Shown here: one piece after another, positions 17,889 through 27,735 of the stretch
Layout of the letters: the number at the start of each line of letters is the position of its first letter
Numbering within the stretch: the stretch's first letter is position 1
Made by a program: the position numbers and the translations under genes
Notes under the pieces: model-generated
What the model saw: only the letters and a program-made list of their open reading frames with translations
Told to the model about the DNA's origin: nothing
Databases searched by the model: none
Assembly: GCA_964640725.1 (NCBI GenBank)
Contig: CAZXIJ010000001.1
Span: 248,001 to 312,000, forward strand
DNA: 64,000 nucleotides
Source: CALHVX01 sp964640725
GTDB taxonomy: Bacteria > Pseudomonadota > Gammaproteobacteria > Pseudomonadales > Azotimanducaceae
Direction: 5' to 3'

Positions 17889-18766
17889 TGAATACCCTGA
17901 GAGGCAGCATCGCGCTGCTGTTCATCATTCTGAACACCATCTTCGCATGCATCCCCCTGTATGCGATGGGGCTGCTGCGTGCCCTGCTGCCGCGCTCCCA
18001 GCATGCGCGCTGGACGCGTCGCATGGACTGGATCATCGACTACTGGACGGGCTGCAACCGAATGCTGCTGGCGCGCCTGGGTATCAGCCGCCCGCAGCTG
18101 ATACTGGGGGACGACACGGTCCTGTCCCGGGACAGCTGGTACCTGATCGTCAGCAACCATCAGACCTGGCCGGACATCCTGCTGCTGCAGACGCAGCTGC
18201 GCCCGCTGATTCCGCCCATCAAGTTCTTCACCAAACGCGAGCTCATCTGGCTGCCTTTTCTCGGCCAGGCGATGTGGCTGCTGGGCTTTCCCTATGTCCG
18301 GCGCATCTCCCGGGATCAGGCTGCCAAAAACCCCAGGCTCAAAGATGCCGACCGTCGGGAAATCGAGCGCGCCTGCGAGGGCTTTCGGCTGCACCCGACC
18401 TCGATTCTGAACTTTACCGAGGGCACGCGCTATTCGGCAGAGAAGCACGCGGCCCAGCAAGCCCGCTTCGAGCATCTGCTGAACCCAAAGGTCGGCGGCC
18501 TGACCGTCGTGCTGGCCGGCCTGGGCGAGCAACTGGACGGGCTCCTGGACGTCACCATCCGCTACCCGGGACCGCCCCCAAGCTTCTGGGGGTTCCTCTG
18601 TGGCCGCTGCCAGGACCCGGAGCTGCTGGTCACCCGGCGCGACATCCCCCCGACGGTCCTTGCGGAAGCCGCCCAGGGCGGCCGGGAGGCGCTGGCAGCA
18701 TGGATCGAGCGCCTCTGGCAGATCAAGGATGCGCAGCTGCACCAGGCACCGAGTCAGCTACAATAA
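17888..18766 (+). CDS. 1-acyl-glycerophosphate acyltransferase-like protein (YihG/LPLAT family)
   Basis: Membrane acyltransferase of 292 residues, related to E. coli YihG and the PlsC superfamily. It has an N-terminal hydrophobic segment (IALLFIILNTIFACIPLYAM), the catalytic NHxxxxD motif as SNHQTWPDILL, and the acceptor-binding block FTEGTRYSAEK. It most likely acylates lysophosphatidic acid or a related lipid at the inner membrane. Its ATG (17888-17890) shares one base with the TTG of the divergent aminopeptidase gene, so each gene's promoter must lie inside the other's coding sequence or the genes are read from further away. Confidence 0.88.
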   Translation: MNTLRGSIALLFIILNTIFACIPLYAMGLLRALLPRSQHARWTRRMDWIIDYWTGCNRMLLARLGISRPQLILGDDTVLSRDSWYLIVSNHQTWPDILLLQTQLRPLIPPIKFFTKRELIWLPFLGQAMWLLGFPYVRRISRDQAAKNPRLKDADRREIERACEGFRLHPTSILNFTEGTRYSAEKHAAQQARFEHLLNPKVGGLTVVLAGLGEQLDGLLDVTIRYPGPPPSFWGFLCGRCQDPELLVTRRDIPPTVLAEAAQGGREALAAWIERLWQIKDAQLHQAPSQLQ

Positions 18767-18829
18767 GCGGCTCACGCAGCCGGCGCGCAAGCGCTGGCGG
18801 CAAGCCGTCCCTCAACTGCCGACAGCACC

Positions 18830-20464
18830 ATGTATCTCGCGCATTTCAACCTCAATCAGGAACCGTTCTCGATCGCCCCGGATCCGAGTTTCCTGTACCT
18901 GAGCGACGGGCATCGAGAGGCTTTGGCGCACCTGCACTACGGCTTTGCCCACGGCGGCTTCGTTATGGTGACGGGCGAAGTCGGGACCGGCAAAACCACC
19001 CTGCTGCGCAACCTGGTCAAGCAGACCCCGGAAGATCTGGACGTGGCCTTCGTGCTCAACCCGCGGCTGACGGTCAAGGAACTGCTGCAAACCGTTTGCG
19101 ACGAGCTCGGCATTCCCTATGACCCGGACAAGAACACCAGCATCAAGCAGTACATCGACCGGCTGAACGCACACTTGCTGCGAACGCATCAGCAAGGCCG
19201 CAGCACCGTTCTGATCATTGACGAGGCGCAGAACCTGTCGCCAGCGGTGCTGGAACAGATCCGCCTGCTCACCAACCTGGAAACCGACGAGCGCAAGCTG
19301 CTGCGCATCATCCTGCTCGGACAGCCGGAACTCGGCGAGATGCTGGCGCGGCAGGAACTGCGCCAGCTGGCTCAGCGGATTACCGCGCGCTATCACCTGG
19401 GCGCTCTGTCCCGGGAAGACTGCATGGCCTACATCTCGCACCGGCTAACCCACGCCGGCGGCAACCCGCAGCTGTTCACGCCCAAGGCCATGAATGCCCT
19501 GTTTCGCATCAGCAAGGGCATTCCGCGACTGATCAACGTCGTGGCCGACCGGTCCCTGCTTGGCGCCTATGTCAAAGGCGAAAGCAGGGTCACCCACGGC
19601 ATCGTCGATCGGGCAGCGCTGGAGATCCTGCCGCCGCAATCGAAAAAGCCCCTGTACATCGCCGTCGGGGTCTTCGCGCTCTTGAGCGCCGGCATCGCGC
19701 TGGCCTACCTGGCAGGCAGCCGCGGCGCCACCGAGCCGGCGGGGCCTAGCCTCGCCGGAGAGATCCTGCGACCGGTAGAGCAACCGGTACAGGCTGCGCC
19801 AGAGCCAGAGCCGACGGCCGCGCCTGCGCCCGCAAACCCTGGCTTCGCCGACATCAGCCGGCCGGAAGGCACTTCGTCCTATATCAGCCAGCGCCAGGCC
19901 TACGCCTCGGTATTCGCGCGCTGGGGCGCCAACTACAGCAATGCCGCCAACACCCAGGTGCCGTGCAACTACGCGCCCGCCGTCGATCTGCAGTGCCTGA
20001 GCCGCAAAGGCGGCTGGAGCGATGTGGAGCGGCTCAACCTGCCCGCCGTGCTGGAGCTGTGGGACCGGCAGCCGGAACCCTACTACGGCGCCATCGTTGC
20101 CAAGGACGCCAACGGCTACATCCTCAGCATCGCCGGCATCGAGCGCCGGGTCACGCCGCGGGACCTGCGCGATGCCTGGTTCGGCAACTTCGTGGTGCTG
20201 TGGCAGACGCCGCCCCGGTACCCGGGCAACCTCCGGCAGGACGACCGGCACTCGACCGTGCGCTGGCTGCGCGAACAGATGATCCGCCTGACCGCCCTGC
20301 CGATCGAGAGCAGCGACGAGCAGCGCTTTGACAGCGCCCTCGCTGATGCCGTGAAGCTGTTTCAGGAACAGGAAGGTCTGGTCGCCGACGGGATTGTCGG
20401 TCCCGAGACCTGGATCCGAATTCACCATCGCCTGGGCCTCGACGGCCCGACGCTGATCGGCTGA
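18830..20464 (+). CDS. gspA: GspA/ExeA-like AAA ATPase with peptidoglycan-binding domain
   Basis: Type II secretion assembly ATPase of 544 residues. The cytoplasmic N-terminal AAA domain (about 1-265) has Walker A GEVGTGKTTLL, Walker B VLIIDEAQNLS and the NLETDERKLLRIILLGQPEL region typical of ExeA. One membrane segment (about 275-292; LYIAVGVFALLSAGIALAYL) is followed by a Pro/Ala linker and periplasmic domains that end in a peptidoglycan-binding repeat (VKLFQEQEGLVADGIVGPETW). ExeA works with ExeB to insert the secretin through the cell wall. The gspB gene starts four bases after its stop. No other secretion genes are in the window. Confidence 0.9.
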   Translation: MYLAHFNLNQEPFSIAPDPSFLYLSDGHREALAHLHYGFAHGGFVMVTGEVGTGKTTLLRNLVKQTPEDLDVAFVLNPRLTVKELLQTVCDELGIPYDPDKNTSIKQYIDRLNAHLLRTHQQGRSTVLIIDEAQNLSPAVLEQIRLLTNLETDERKLLRIILLGQPELGEMLARQELRQLAQRITARYHLGALSREDCMAYISHRLTHAGGNPQLFTPKAMNALFRISKGIPRLINVVADRSLLGAYVKGESRVTHGIVDRAALEILPPQSKKPLYIAVGVFALLSAGIALAYLAGSRGATEPAGPSLAGEILRPVEQPVQAAPEPEPTAAPAPANPGFADISRPEGTSSYISQRQAYASVFARWGANYSNAANTQVPCNYAPAVDLQCLSRKGGWSDVERLNLPAVLELWDRQPEPYYGAIVAKDANGYILSIAGIERRVTPRDLRDAWFGNFVVLWQTPPRYPGNLRQDDRHSTVRWLREQMIRLTALPIESSDEQRFDSALADAVKLFQEQEGLVADGIVGPETWIRIHHRLGLDGPTLIG

Positions 20465-20468
20465 CGGT

Positions 20469-21293
20469 ATGTCATTCATTCTCGAAGCGCAGCGCAAGGA
20501 CGGCACGGATGACCCACACGCCGCAGCCCGGGAGGCCCTGGCGGAACATCGCCGCAGCCGCCGGCTGTGGCTGGGCCTGGTGGTAGGCGGCGTAGCGCTG
20601 CTCGGCCTTGGCGCCTTCGCCTACCGCAGCTTCGGCCCGAGCCAGGCCAGCGCGCCCCAGGCCGTGCCGGGGATCAGCAACCCTGCTGCAACCCGGGAGC
20701 TGGTGGTGCGTCCCAGGGAGCGCACCGGCCCCAACCAGGCGCCGGCGGCCCGGGAACCGGCCAGTCCGAGCCCGTCGCGTCGCACAGGCTTCACGCCTGC
20801 CAACCCGACAACCGCAGTCCGGGCCTCCGAGGCAAATCCTGCCCCCGGCGCCGGACGCGTCCTGAGCCCCGAGCAGGCCGCAGCGATGGACATCGCGATG
20901 CCCGAGAGCGGCCCCGCAGCCGCGGCGCCCGCTGCTGCGGAGCAAGCTCTGGTGCCGGGCGCCAACGAGATCGCGGTCGGCCCCGGCCCGGCAGCGCAAG
21001 GCTCAGGAGCCAGCGCCGCGGTGTCGGATCCGGCACCACGCGCCGGCAACGCCGGCACCGTCAAGGTGGCAGAGCTGCCGCCCGCCGACCGGGATGCATT
21101 CCCGACCCTCGAATTCTCCACGCACATCTTTGCGGACGATCCGGAGATGCGCGCCGTGGTCGTCAACTCCCAGCGGCTGCAGGAAGGGCAAAGTATCGGC
21201 GAGATGGTGCTGCGAGCGGTGACCGAGGACGGCATCATTGTCGACTACCGCGGGCATCGCGTCGCCGTGTCGGTTGTCGAAGACTGGCAGTAG
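20469..21293 (+). CDS. gspB: GspB/ExeB-like general secretion pathway protein
   Basis: Partner of GspA, 274 residues. A short cytoplasmic N-terminus (MSFILEAQRKDG) precedes one membrane segment (about 33-52; LWLGLVVGGVALLGLGAFAY), then a long Pro/Ala/Gly-rich periplasmic linker. The C-terminal domain of about 70 residues (LPPADRDAFPTLEFSTHIF, then NSQRLQEGQSIGEMVLRAV) is the conserved GspB domain. It is thought to join the inner-membrane ATPase to the secretin and the cell wall. The linker is low in complexity and probably variable. It ends 16 bp before the convergent HD-GYP gene. Confidence 0.9.
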   Translation: MSFILEAQRKDGTDDPHAAAREALAEHRRSRRLWLGLVVGGVALLGLGAFAYRSFGPSQASAPQAVPGISNPAATRELVVRPRERTGPNQAPAAREPASPSPSRRTGFTPANPTTAVRASEANPAPGAGRVLSPEQAAAMDIAMPESGPAAAAPAAAEQALVPGANEIAVGPGPAAQGSGASAAVSDPAPRAGNAGTVKVAELPPADRDAFPTLEFSTHIFADDPEMRAVVVNSQRLQEGQSIGEMVLRAVTEDGIIVDYRGHRVAVSVVEDWQ

Positions 21294-21309
21294 CGTCTCG
21301 CCCGGTGCC

Positions 21310-23430
21310 CTACTCGAACACCAGACCGCGGCGGTAAACGCCGCTGTCGATAAAGATGCGGACGATATCTTCGTCCAGCAGCTTCGCGCTGGCTTCCTTT
21401 TCCAGAATGTTCAGCGCCTCTTCCGAGCCCATGGAACGCTTGTAAGGACGGTCCATGGCCGTCAGGGCATCGTAGATGTCGCAGACGGTCATGACCCGGC
21501 TGGCAAGCGGGATCTCGTCACCGATCAGACCTTGCGGATAGCCCGTGCCATTCAGCTTTTCGTGATGGGCACCCGCGATGCTCGGCACGCCCGCCAGCTC
21601 CTCCGGCCAGCGCAGCATCGCCAGAAAATCGCGCGTGTGCGAAACATGAGATTCAATCTCGACGCGCTCCGCCGGTGTCAGGCTGCCCCGGCGCACCGAC
21701 AGCGCCTCTAGATCGGCACGATCAAGCAGCGTGCCATCGCTGCCGTTCAGCTCAACGAAACGGTAGTGGCTGAGCTGGTTCAGGTGCGCGTAGTCACCGG
21801 CCTCGAGCAGGTTCGGCTCGTTGGCCCGCTGAATCCACTCCCAGAACTGGTCAAGGCGCGCGAGCTCGGCGTCCAGCGTTTCGTAAACGCTGTGCAGCGC
21901 CTGCTCCGGACTCTGCCCCTGATGCATACGGCTGAGCTGTTCTTCCACCGCGCGCCGTCGCGCCCGTTCCCGGGCGAGCTCAACTCGATGCTCAAGGACC
22001 TCCAGCCGCTCCGACGTCAACTTCTTCGCCTTGACCAATACGTTCTCGCGAACGCCAATTTTGCCGAAATCGTGGAGCAGCGCTGCGTAGCGCACTTCCT
22101 TTAGATGGCTGGGAGAAAAGGTCAGGTCTGCGAAACGGTGACAGTTTGACTGCGGCAGCGCCGTCAGCAGCGCAACGGTCTTGTCTGCCACGCGGAACGA
22201 GTGGCCGCTGGTGCTCGGGTCCCGCTGCTCAATAGTTTTCACTGAGGCCTGCACAAAGCTCTCGAACAGCGCGCTCATGTCGGCGATGAGCATATTTTTT
22301 TGAATCGACACCGCCGCCTGGCTGGCCACGGCCCGAAGCACTTCCACCGCATCGTCCGAGAACGGCAGCACGCGCTCGGTCTCGGCATCGCGGCGATTGA
22401 TGAACTGCAACACGCCCACAACTCGATCGCGGTGATCGCGCATCGGCAGCACCAGCATCGACTGAGTGCGGTAGCTCACACGCTCATCAAAGGAGCGATT
22501 GAAATCGTAGGGCGCATCCGGGGGCAGCTGGTAGGCATCTTCCAGATTGAGCTCGCGCCCGTAGAGCGCCACGTAACCCGCGATAGACTGTGCCGTCAGG
22601 GGCAGCCGGGTCTCGGCAAAGGGCATGTCCAGCGCATCGTTCTGGGCAAGCTTGAAGACCAGCGTGCGATCGGAATCCTCCTCGCCGTCCTCGCCATCCT
22701 CCAGCAGATACATCGATGCGCCTTCGCAGTTGGCAATACGACGCGCTTCCGTGAGGATCGTATCGAGCAGCTCGTCGAGTTCCTGGCTGGACGTGAGCGA
22801 GTTGCCGATGTCAGTCAGCTGGTGCATGCGACGACGGGTTTCGCCAACATCACGGATCAGGCCAACGATGCGCTCGCTGCGCCGCTGATGGGCACCTGCG
22901 TGTTGCAGCAAACGCGCCAGAGCGGCGCTGCCGGCACGTTCAGGCAGCACCAGGTCTGCCTCCCGGGAATCCTGTTCCGCAATGAACAAGGCATGGTGAA
23001 AGCGTTCCCGCAGCTGGCAGACCAGCGCCATGTCTGCCCCGGCAGCGCCGGTCAGAAGCACCAGAGCCACCTGGTCTGCCACTTGTTCCGCGTTCGCGAG
23101 GTACAGCGCGCCAGATTCGCTCGGCAGTTCGCAAATCTGCCACTGCTGGGTCCGTGCATGGTCAACCAGCGCTTGCGCGACTTCGGAGTCGTTGCTGACG
23201 GGCTCCTCGCTGACCCCCGGCGACTGCATCGCGACCGGTCGCAGCGGCGTCGCGGAGCTCAGATTGGCGAGCGGCGCCTGTACTGCCCCGGGGCTACGCG
23301 TACCGCGCCGTGGGGCCCGCTGCGGGGGCCGACGGGTCGGCACCGGCGCAACGTCTGCCAACGCGACGCGCACAAGAATGCGTTGGCTGGATAGCTGCGC
23401 TGCGCCACGGGACTTGGGTAAGGCTGACAT
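21310..23430 (-). CDS. GAF and HD-GYP domain phosphohydrolase
   Basis: Predicted cyclic-di-GMP phosphodiesterase of about 706 residues. The N-terminal 190 residues are Arg/Pro-rich and then receiver-like but without a clear phosphorylation site. A GAF domain (about 195-355) follows (LLDTILTEARRIANCEGASM). The HD domain has LLHDFGKIGVRENVL and, about 145 residues later, AHHEKLNGTGYPQGL and VCDIYDALTAMDRPY. The GYP motif is intact. A helical insert of roughly 95 residues separates the two motifs, with LT-x-E-R segments on both sides, longer than in classical HD-GYP proteins. The start at 23430 (MSALPKSRG) is preferred over upstream in-frame options but has a weak ribosome site. Confidence 0.85.
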   Translation of the reverse strand: MSALPKSRGAAQLSSQRILVRVALADVAPVPTRRPPQRAPRRGTRSPGAVQAPLANLSSATPLRPVAMQSPGVSEEPVSNDSEVAQALVDHARTQQWQICELPSESGALYLANAEQVADQVALVLLTGAAGADMALVCQLRERFHHALFIAEQDSREADLVLPERAGSAALARLLQHAGAHQRRSERIVGLIRDVGETRRRMHQLTDIGNSLTSSQELDELLDTILTEARRIANCEGASMYLLEDGEDGEEDSDRTLVFKLAQNDALDMPFAETRLPLTAQSIAGYVALYGRELNLEDAYQLPPDAPYDFNRSFDERVSYRTQSMLVLPMRDHRDRVVGVLQFINRRDAETERVLPFSDDAVEVLRAVASQAAVSIQKNMLIADMSALFESFVQASVKTIEQRDPSTSGHSFRVADKTVALLTALPQSNCHRFADLTFSPSHLKEVRYAALLHDFGKIGVRENVLVKAKKLTSERLEVLEHRVELARERARRRAVEEQLSRMHQGQSPEQALHSVYETLDAELARLDQFWEWIQRANEPNLLEAGDYAHLNQLSHYRFVELNGSDGTLLDRADLEALSVRRGSLTPAERVEIESHVSHTRDFLAMLRWPEELAGVPSIAGAHHEKLNGTGYPQGLIGDEIPLASRVMTVCDIYDALTAMDRPYKRSMGSEEALNILEKEASAKLLDEDIVRIFIDSGVYRRGLVFE

Positions 23431-23581
23431 GCGCCGAGTATGCCGCCGCATTTGGCGACAATTCATGCGCCAGATCACAGCGTCGGCGTGCGGCACCGCT
23501 GAAAACATGTTGAGGAGCAGCAACTTAGGACAGACATGAACAATTACGGACGTCGGTCAAGGTTCCGGCGACAGAACTTTG

Positions 23582-24322
23582 TCAGCCGCCGGCGAGACGT
23601 CGCTCAAGTTCGGCCAGGCGGTTATTGAGTTGCAGCCGGTAGGAATCCATCGAGGCAACCGCCTGCTCGTTCTCGGTGACGCGGTTCGCAAGGCCGGATT
23701 GAAGGCTGGCAACGGTTTTGCGCGCGGCATTGACCCGATCAACCAGCTCGCGCTGGGTCTCGACGAGCCCGTCCATGCGCTTGCCGAGGGAGGCGACATC
23801 GTCCCGGATTCCGCCCTGGGCATCGAGCTTCTTGTCGAAGGCGCTGAGCTGGCTGGCCAGCTGCTTTTGCTGCGAACTGATGTCGCTGAGGCTGCTCGCC
23901 TGCTTTTTGAGCGTGGCCTGATTGCCCTGAATCCAGCCCTTGTTGCGCTCGTTGGATACCGCCCACAGCTTGCGAATCTCCGACTCCCAGCGCCCCAGCT
24001 CGTTTTTCGTATCGGCGCCAGCCTCGCTCATGACTTCGTCCGTGACGCGTAGCCGGTCTTCCAGCACGGCGATTCGAGCCTCGGCCTGGATCCGATCTGC
24101 CTCTGCCTGCGACAGCATTTGCTGCTGGTTGGCGACAAACCAACCAGCCACCATCAAGCCAGCCAGAAGAATGACCAGAACCAGGTTGATAGCAACAGAA
24201 CCGCCGCCACCACCGCCACCGCGTGTGCGGCGCCCGCCCCCGCCGCCGGCTCCGCGGCGCGGATCCGCTGCATCCTCGGGCGATGCAGAGATAGACAGTG
24301 AGGGATCTAGTGGCTTGGGCAT
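23582..24322 (-). CDS. Glycine-rich, membrane-anchored coiled-coil protein of unknown function
   Basis: Protein of 246 residues that I do not recognise. The first 42 residues are Pro/Gly/Arg-rich with runs of glycine (RRGAGGGGGRRTRGGGGGGG). One membrane segment (about 43-64; VAINLVLVILLAGLMVAGWF) follows, and the remaining 180 residues are predicted to be almost wholly helical coiled coil (heptad-like QAEADRIQAEARIAVLEDRL, later NNRLAELERRL). The topology suggests a cytoplasmic N-terminus and a periplasmic coil. It lies between the HD-GYP gene and the PuuD-like gene, all minus strand, with 78 bp to the latter. No catalytic motif is seen; a structural or scaffolding role is only a guess. Confidence 0.75.
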   Translation of the reverse strand: MPKPLDPSLSISASPEDAADPRRGAGGGGGRRTRGGGGGGGSVAINLVLVILLAGLMVAGWFVANQQQMLSQAEADRIQAEARIAVLEDRLRVTDEVMSEAGADTKNELGRWESEIRKLWAVSNERNKGWIQGNQATLKKQASSLSDISSQQKQLASQLSAFDKKLDAQGGIRDDVASLGKRMDGLVETQRELVDRVNAARKTVASLQSGLANRVTENEQAVASMDSYRLQLNNRLAELERRLAGG

Positions 24323-24378
24323 GGATGGCTCCGATTGAACGGCCGCAGATCACCACGTCGATCTGCGTACCGATGGGT

Positions 24379-24394
24379 CATCGCGAACGCGATG
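24379..24394 (-). terminator. Perfect hairpin after the PuuD-like gene
   Basis: CATCGCG-AA-CGCGATG lies six bases beyond the stop of the PuuD-like gene on its strand. There is no T-run, so it is a stem-loop of uncertain role, perhaps RNA stabilising or a weak terminator. Confidence 0.3.
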
Positions 24395-24399
24395 CCGGG

Positions 24400-25044
24400 C
24401 TAGAGGACTTCGACGATGCCAACGAGCACCGCGGTCAGCACAAAGCCACTGGCAATCACGCCCTTGACGCTGGTCATGGGTCCCTGCTTGCCGAAGATCG
24501 CGTTCAGCTCCAGCGCGCCGATAATGACCAGCGCTGCGATCAGCGGTGTGCTGTTGGTGTTCAGCCCACCGTGCGAGTAGTGCGCGGAAGACCCCATAAA
24601 GAACAACATGGGAATGGAAAACAAAGTGTTCGTCCGTGACGCAAGTCCAGCCTTGGGTGCTGCCGCTGCCGCTTCCGGCTTGGCTTCGCCGCCGGCTTTC
24701 ACCTGCTCGTTCGAGGCGATCACAATTTTCTGATTCGGCCAGATGATCAGCCAGACGTTCAGAAACATCAGGATCGCCATGACGGAGCCAATGGTGATAT
24801 CGACGGTCCAGCCCGGCGCCCGGTTTGCGAGCAGCACCAGTCCCGTAATCAGCGTGAACATCGCGCCCCAGCGAAACCACCACAGGGCGTTGGGCACCAA
24901 CTTGGTGAACGCGTCCGTACGGGCATCGCCGTCGGCTACTTTGAAGTATTCGGTCTGCACGAAGTTGAAGTAGTACAGCAGGCCGATCCACGTAATGCCT
25001 GCCAGAAAGTGACCCCACCGGGCCAGATAGTCGACGAGTTCCAT
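24400..25044 (-). CDS. PuuD-like membrane protein (urate hydroxylase N-terminal family)
   Basis: Polytopic inner-membrane protein of 214 residues. It begins MELVDYLARWGHFLAGITW, which matches the Urate_ox_N membrane domain of PuuD-type proteins, and continues with WWFRWGAMFTLITGLVLL and LNVWLIIWPNQKIVIA. The SAHYSHGG segment near residue 160 adds His residues that could bind haem. The C-terminal cytochrome c domain of full-length PuuD is absent, and no purine genes are nearby, so a urate-oxidising role is doubtful. The ATG at 25044 is preferred to an upstream in-frame start at 25062. Upstream lies the 570-bp non-coding region with paired inverted elements. Confidence 0.78.
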   Translation of the reverse strand: MELVDYLARWGHFLAGITWIGLLYYFNFVQTEYFKVADGDARTDAFTKLVPNALWWFRWGAMFTLITGLVLLANRAPGWTVDITIGSVMAILMFLNVWLIIWPNQKIVIASNEQVKAGGEAKPEAAAAAPKAGLASRTNTLFSIPMLFFMGSSAHYSHGGLNTNSTPLIAALVIIGALELNAIFGKQGPMTSVKGVIASGFVLTAVLVGIVEVL

Positions 25045-25114
25045 ATGCTTTTGCCCCCGCAAATTGCCCGGATATCAGCGCTTGGCGCGCCCCGGGAGCG
25101 ACTATAGGGGTTTG

Positions 25115-25287
25115 ATTTGGTGGAGGGAAGGCGCGGCGCGGGGAGGCCGGCCGGGCACCTGCCGCCGGGCGGGAAGGAAAATGGCGGCATCCCTGGGGAT
25201 GACTGCTGATGCAGCCTGGACCATCGTTTCGGCGGCTTTTACGGTGCCCGGCCGGCCTCCCCGCGCCGCCCGCTCACCCCACCAAAT
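25115..25287 (+). repeat. Hairpin element A (first of two inverted related copies)
   Basis: Non-coding element with a perfect 27-bp inverted repeat (arms 25133-25159 and 25243-25269) enclosing 83 bases, and an outer ATTTGGTGG / CCACCAAAT pair at 25115-25123 and 25279-25287. The 5' part of the loop reads TGCCGCCGGGCGGGAAGGAA; the 3' part reads ATCGTTTCGGCGGCTTTTA. Both segments recur almost unchanged in element B on the other strand, while the arm sequences differ but still pair. No reading frame in it looks like a gene. It could be a structured RNA, a dispersed palindromic repeat or a small mobile element. Confidence 0.75.
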
Positions 25288-25382
25288 TCACCGTGGTGAA
25301 GAGGCACCGCCGCAACGGCAGGGTCCTTGAAGAATGATTGGCCCATGCGTCCCACCATCCCCAACTACTTCGGCCGGGTGCT

Positions 25383-25547
25383 GGTTTACGTGGGGGCTGG
25401 CGGGGCGGGCGGCGGCAGGATCCGGGCACCGTAAAAGCCGCCGACACGATCTTACAGCCAGCAACAGCAGCGATCTCCGCAGCTGCCCCAGGTTTCTTTC
25501 CCGCCGAGCGGCAGGTGCCCGAATCCTGCCGCTGTCCGCCCACCAAA
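25383..25547 (-). repeat. Hairpin element B (inverted related copy of element A)
   Basis: Same organisation as element A but on the minus strand, so the two face each other. The arms are 25514-25541 and 25403-25430 (25 of 28 positions pair, three others are G-T or A-C). Read on the minus strand the loop starts TGCCGCTCGGCGGGAAAGAA and ends ATCGTGTCGGCGGCTTTTA, matching element A. The middle of the loop differs completely. An outer TTTGGTGG is at 25547-25540. It lies directly after the groEL terminator on the groEL strand. Confidence 0.73.
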
Positions 25548-25549
25548 CC

Positions 25550-25582
25550 CCAGAAACAAAGAACCCGGCCGAAGCCGGGTTC
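25550..25582 (-). terminator. Rho-independent terminator after groEL
   Basis: On the groEL strand a stem GAACCCGGC / GCCGGGTTC with a four-base loop (25561-25582) is followed by a T-rich stretch ending about 25550. It lies 31 bp after the groEL stop. Confidence 0.85.
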
Positions 25583-25612
25583 TGAGTGCTTGGAAAGCGC
25601 AGGAAGCCTGAT

Positions 25613-27256
<1,644 letters not shown>

Positions 27257-27306
27257 TACTTTTTGTTCCTCTTAAGGGTTCGTTCTGTTCGGTTGTGCGA
27301 GGCTGC

Positions 27307-27597
27307 TTAGCCTTCGAGCACACCGAAGATTTCGCTTTCGCTCAGGACCAGCAGCTCTTCGCCGTCGATCTTGACGGTGCTGCCGCCGTACTGGCCAAAG
27401 ATCACCCGGTCGCCGGCTTTAACGTCCAGCGGGCGAACGTCGCCGTTCTCGAGAATCTTGCCGTTGCCGGTCGCGAGAACTTCGCCCTGCGAAGGCTTCT
27501 CGGTCGCGGAATCGGGCAGCACGATGCCGCCAGCGCTGGTGGTCTCTTCTTCCAACCGGCGCACGACGACACGATCGTGAAGGGGTCGAATTTTCAT
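27307..27597 (-). CDS. groS: Co-chaperonin GroES
   Basis: The 10-kDa lid of the GroEL chaperonin, 96 residues, full length. It starts MKIRPLHDRVVVRRLEEE, has the mobile loop region EETTSAGGIVLPDSA that docks on GroEL, and ends with the conserved beta-barrel segment KIDGEELLVLSESEI. First gene of the groESL operon; transcribed from the promoter at 27684-27712 and probably repressed by HrcA through the CIRCE element in its leader. Confidence 0.99.
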   Translation of the reverse strand: MKIRPLHDRVVVRRLEEETTSAGGIVLPDSATEKPSQGEVLATGNGKILENGDVRPLDVKAGDRVIFGQYGGSTVKIDGEELLVLSESEIFGVLEG

Positions 27598-27643
27598 TCC
27601 AGTGGTCTCCCAATATGCAAATGGATTGCCATAATTCGATTTG

Positions 27644-27670
27644 TTAGCAGTCTCCCCCTGAGAGTGCTAA
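27644..27670. promoter_or_regulatory. CIRCE element (HrcA operator) of groESL
   Basis: TTAGCAGTC-N9-GAGTGCTAA differs from the CIRCE consensus TTAGCACTC-N9-GAGTGCTAA by one base in the left arm. It lies in the groES leader just downstream of the likely transcription start, where bound HrcA would block transcription. No hrcA gene is in the window. Confidence 0.93.
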
Positions 27671-27683
27671 CTCGGGGGCGCAA

Positions 27684-27712
27684 ACTATAGGGGCGCCCAA
27701 TGGGAATTCAAG
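27684..27712 (-). promoter_or_regulatory. Promoter of groESL, overlapping sigma-70 and sigma-32-like boxes
   Basis: On the minus strand TTGAAT (27711-27706), a 16-base spacer and TATAGT (27689-27684) fit a sigma-70 promoter. The same DNA reads CTTGAAT (27712-27706), 12 bases, CCCCTATA (27693-27686), close to the heat-shock sigma-32 pattern. Both could be used. Confidence 0.6.
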
Positions 27713-27735
27713 GGGGCAGGGGCGAAATCTCTGAA

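Noticed and set aside
25200..25215. Hammerhead-like CTGATG in element A
   Set aside because: The motif is absent from element B and no matching GAAA core or cleavage triplet is placed correctly.
25064..25546. Two short open frames, one on each strand, that share the peptide VSAAFTVPG
   Set aside because: The likeness comes from the inverted DNA elements A and B, and neither frame has a ribosome site or gene-like composition.
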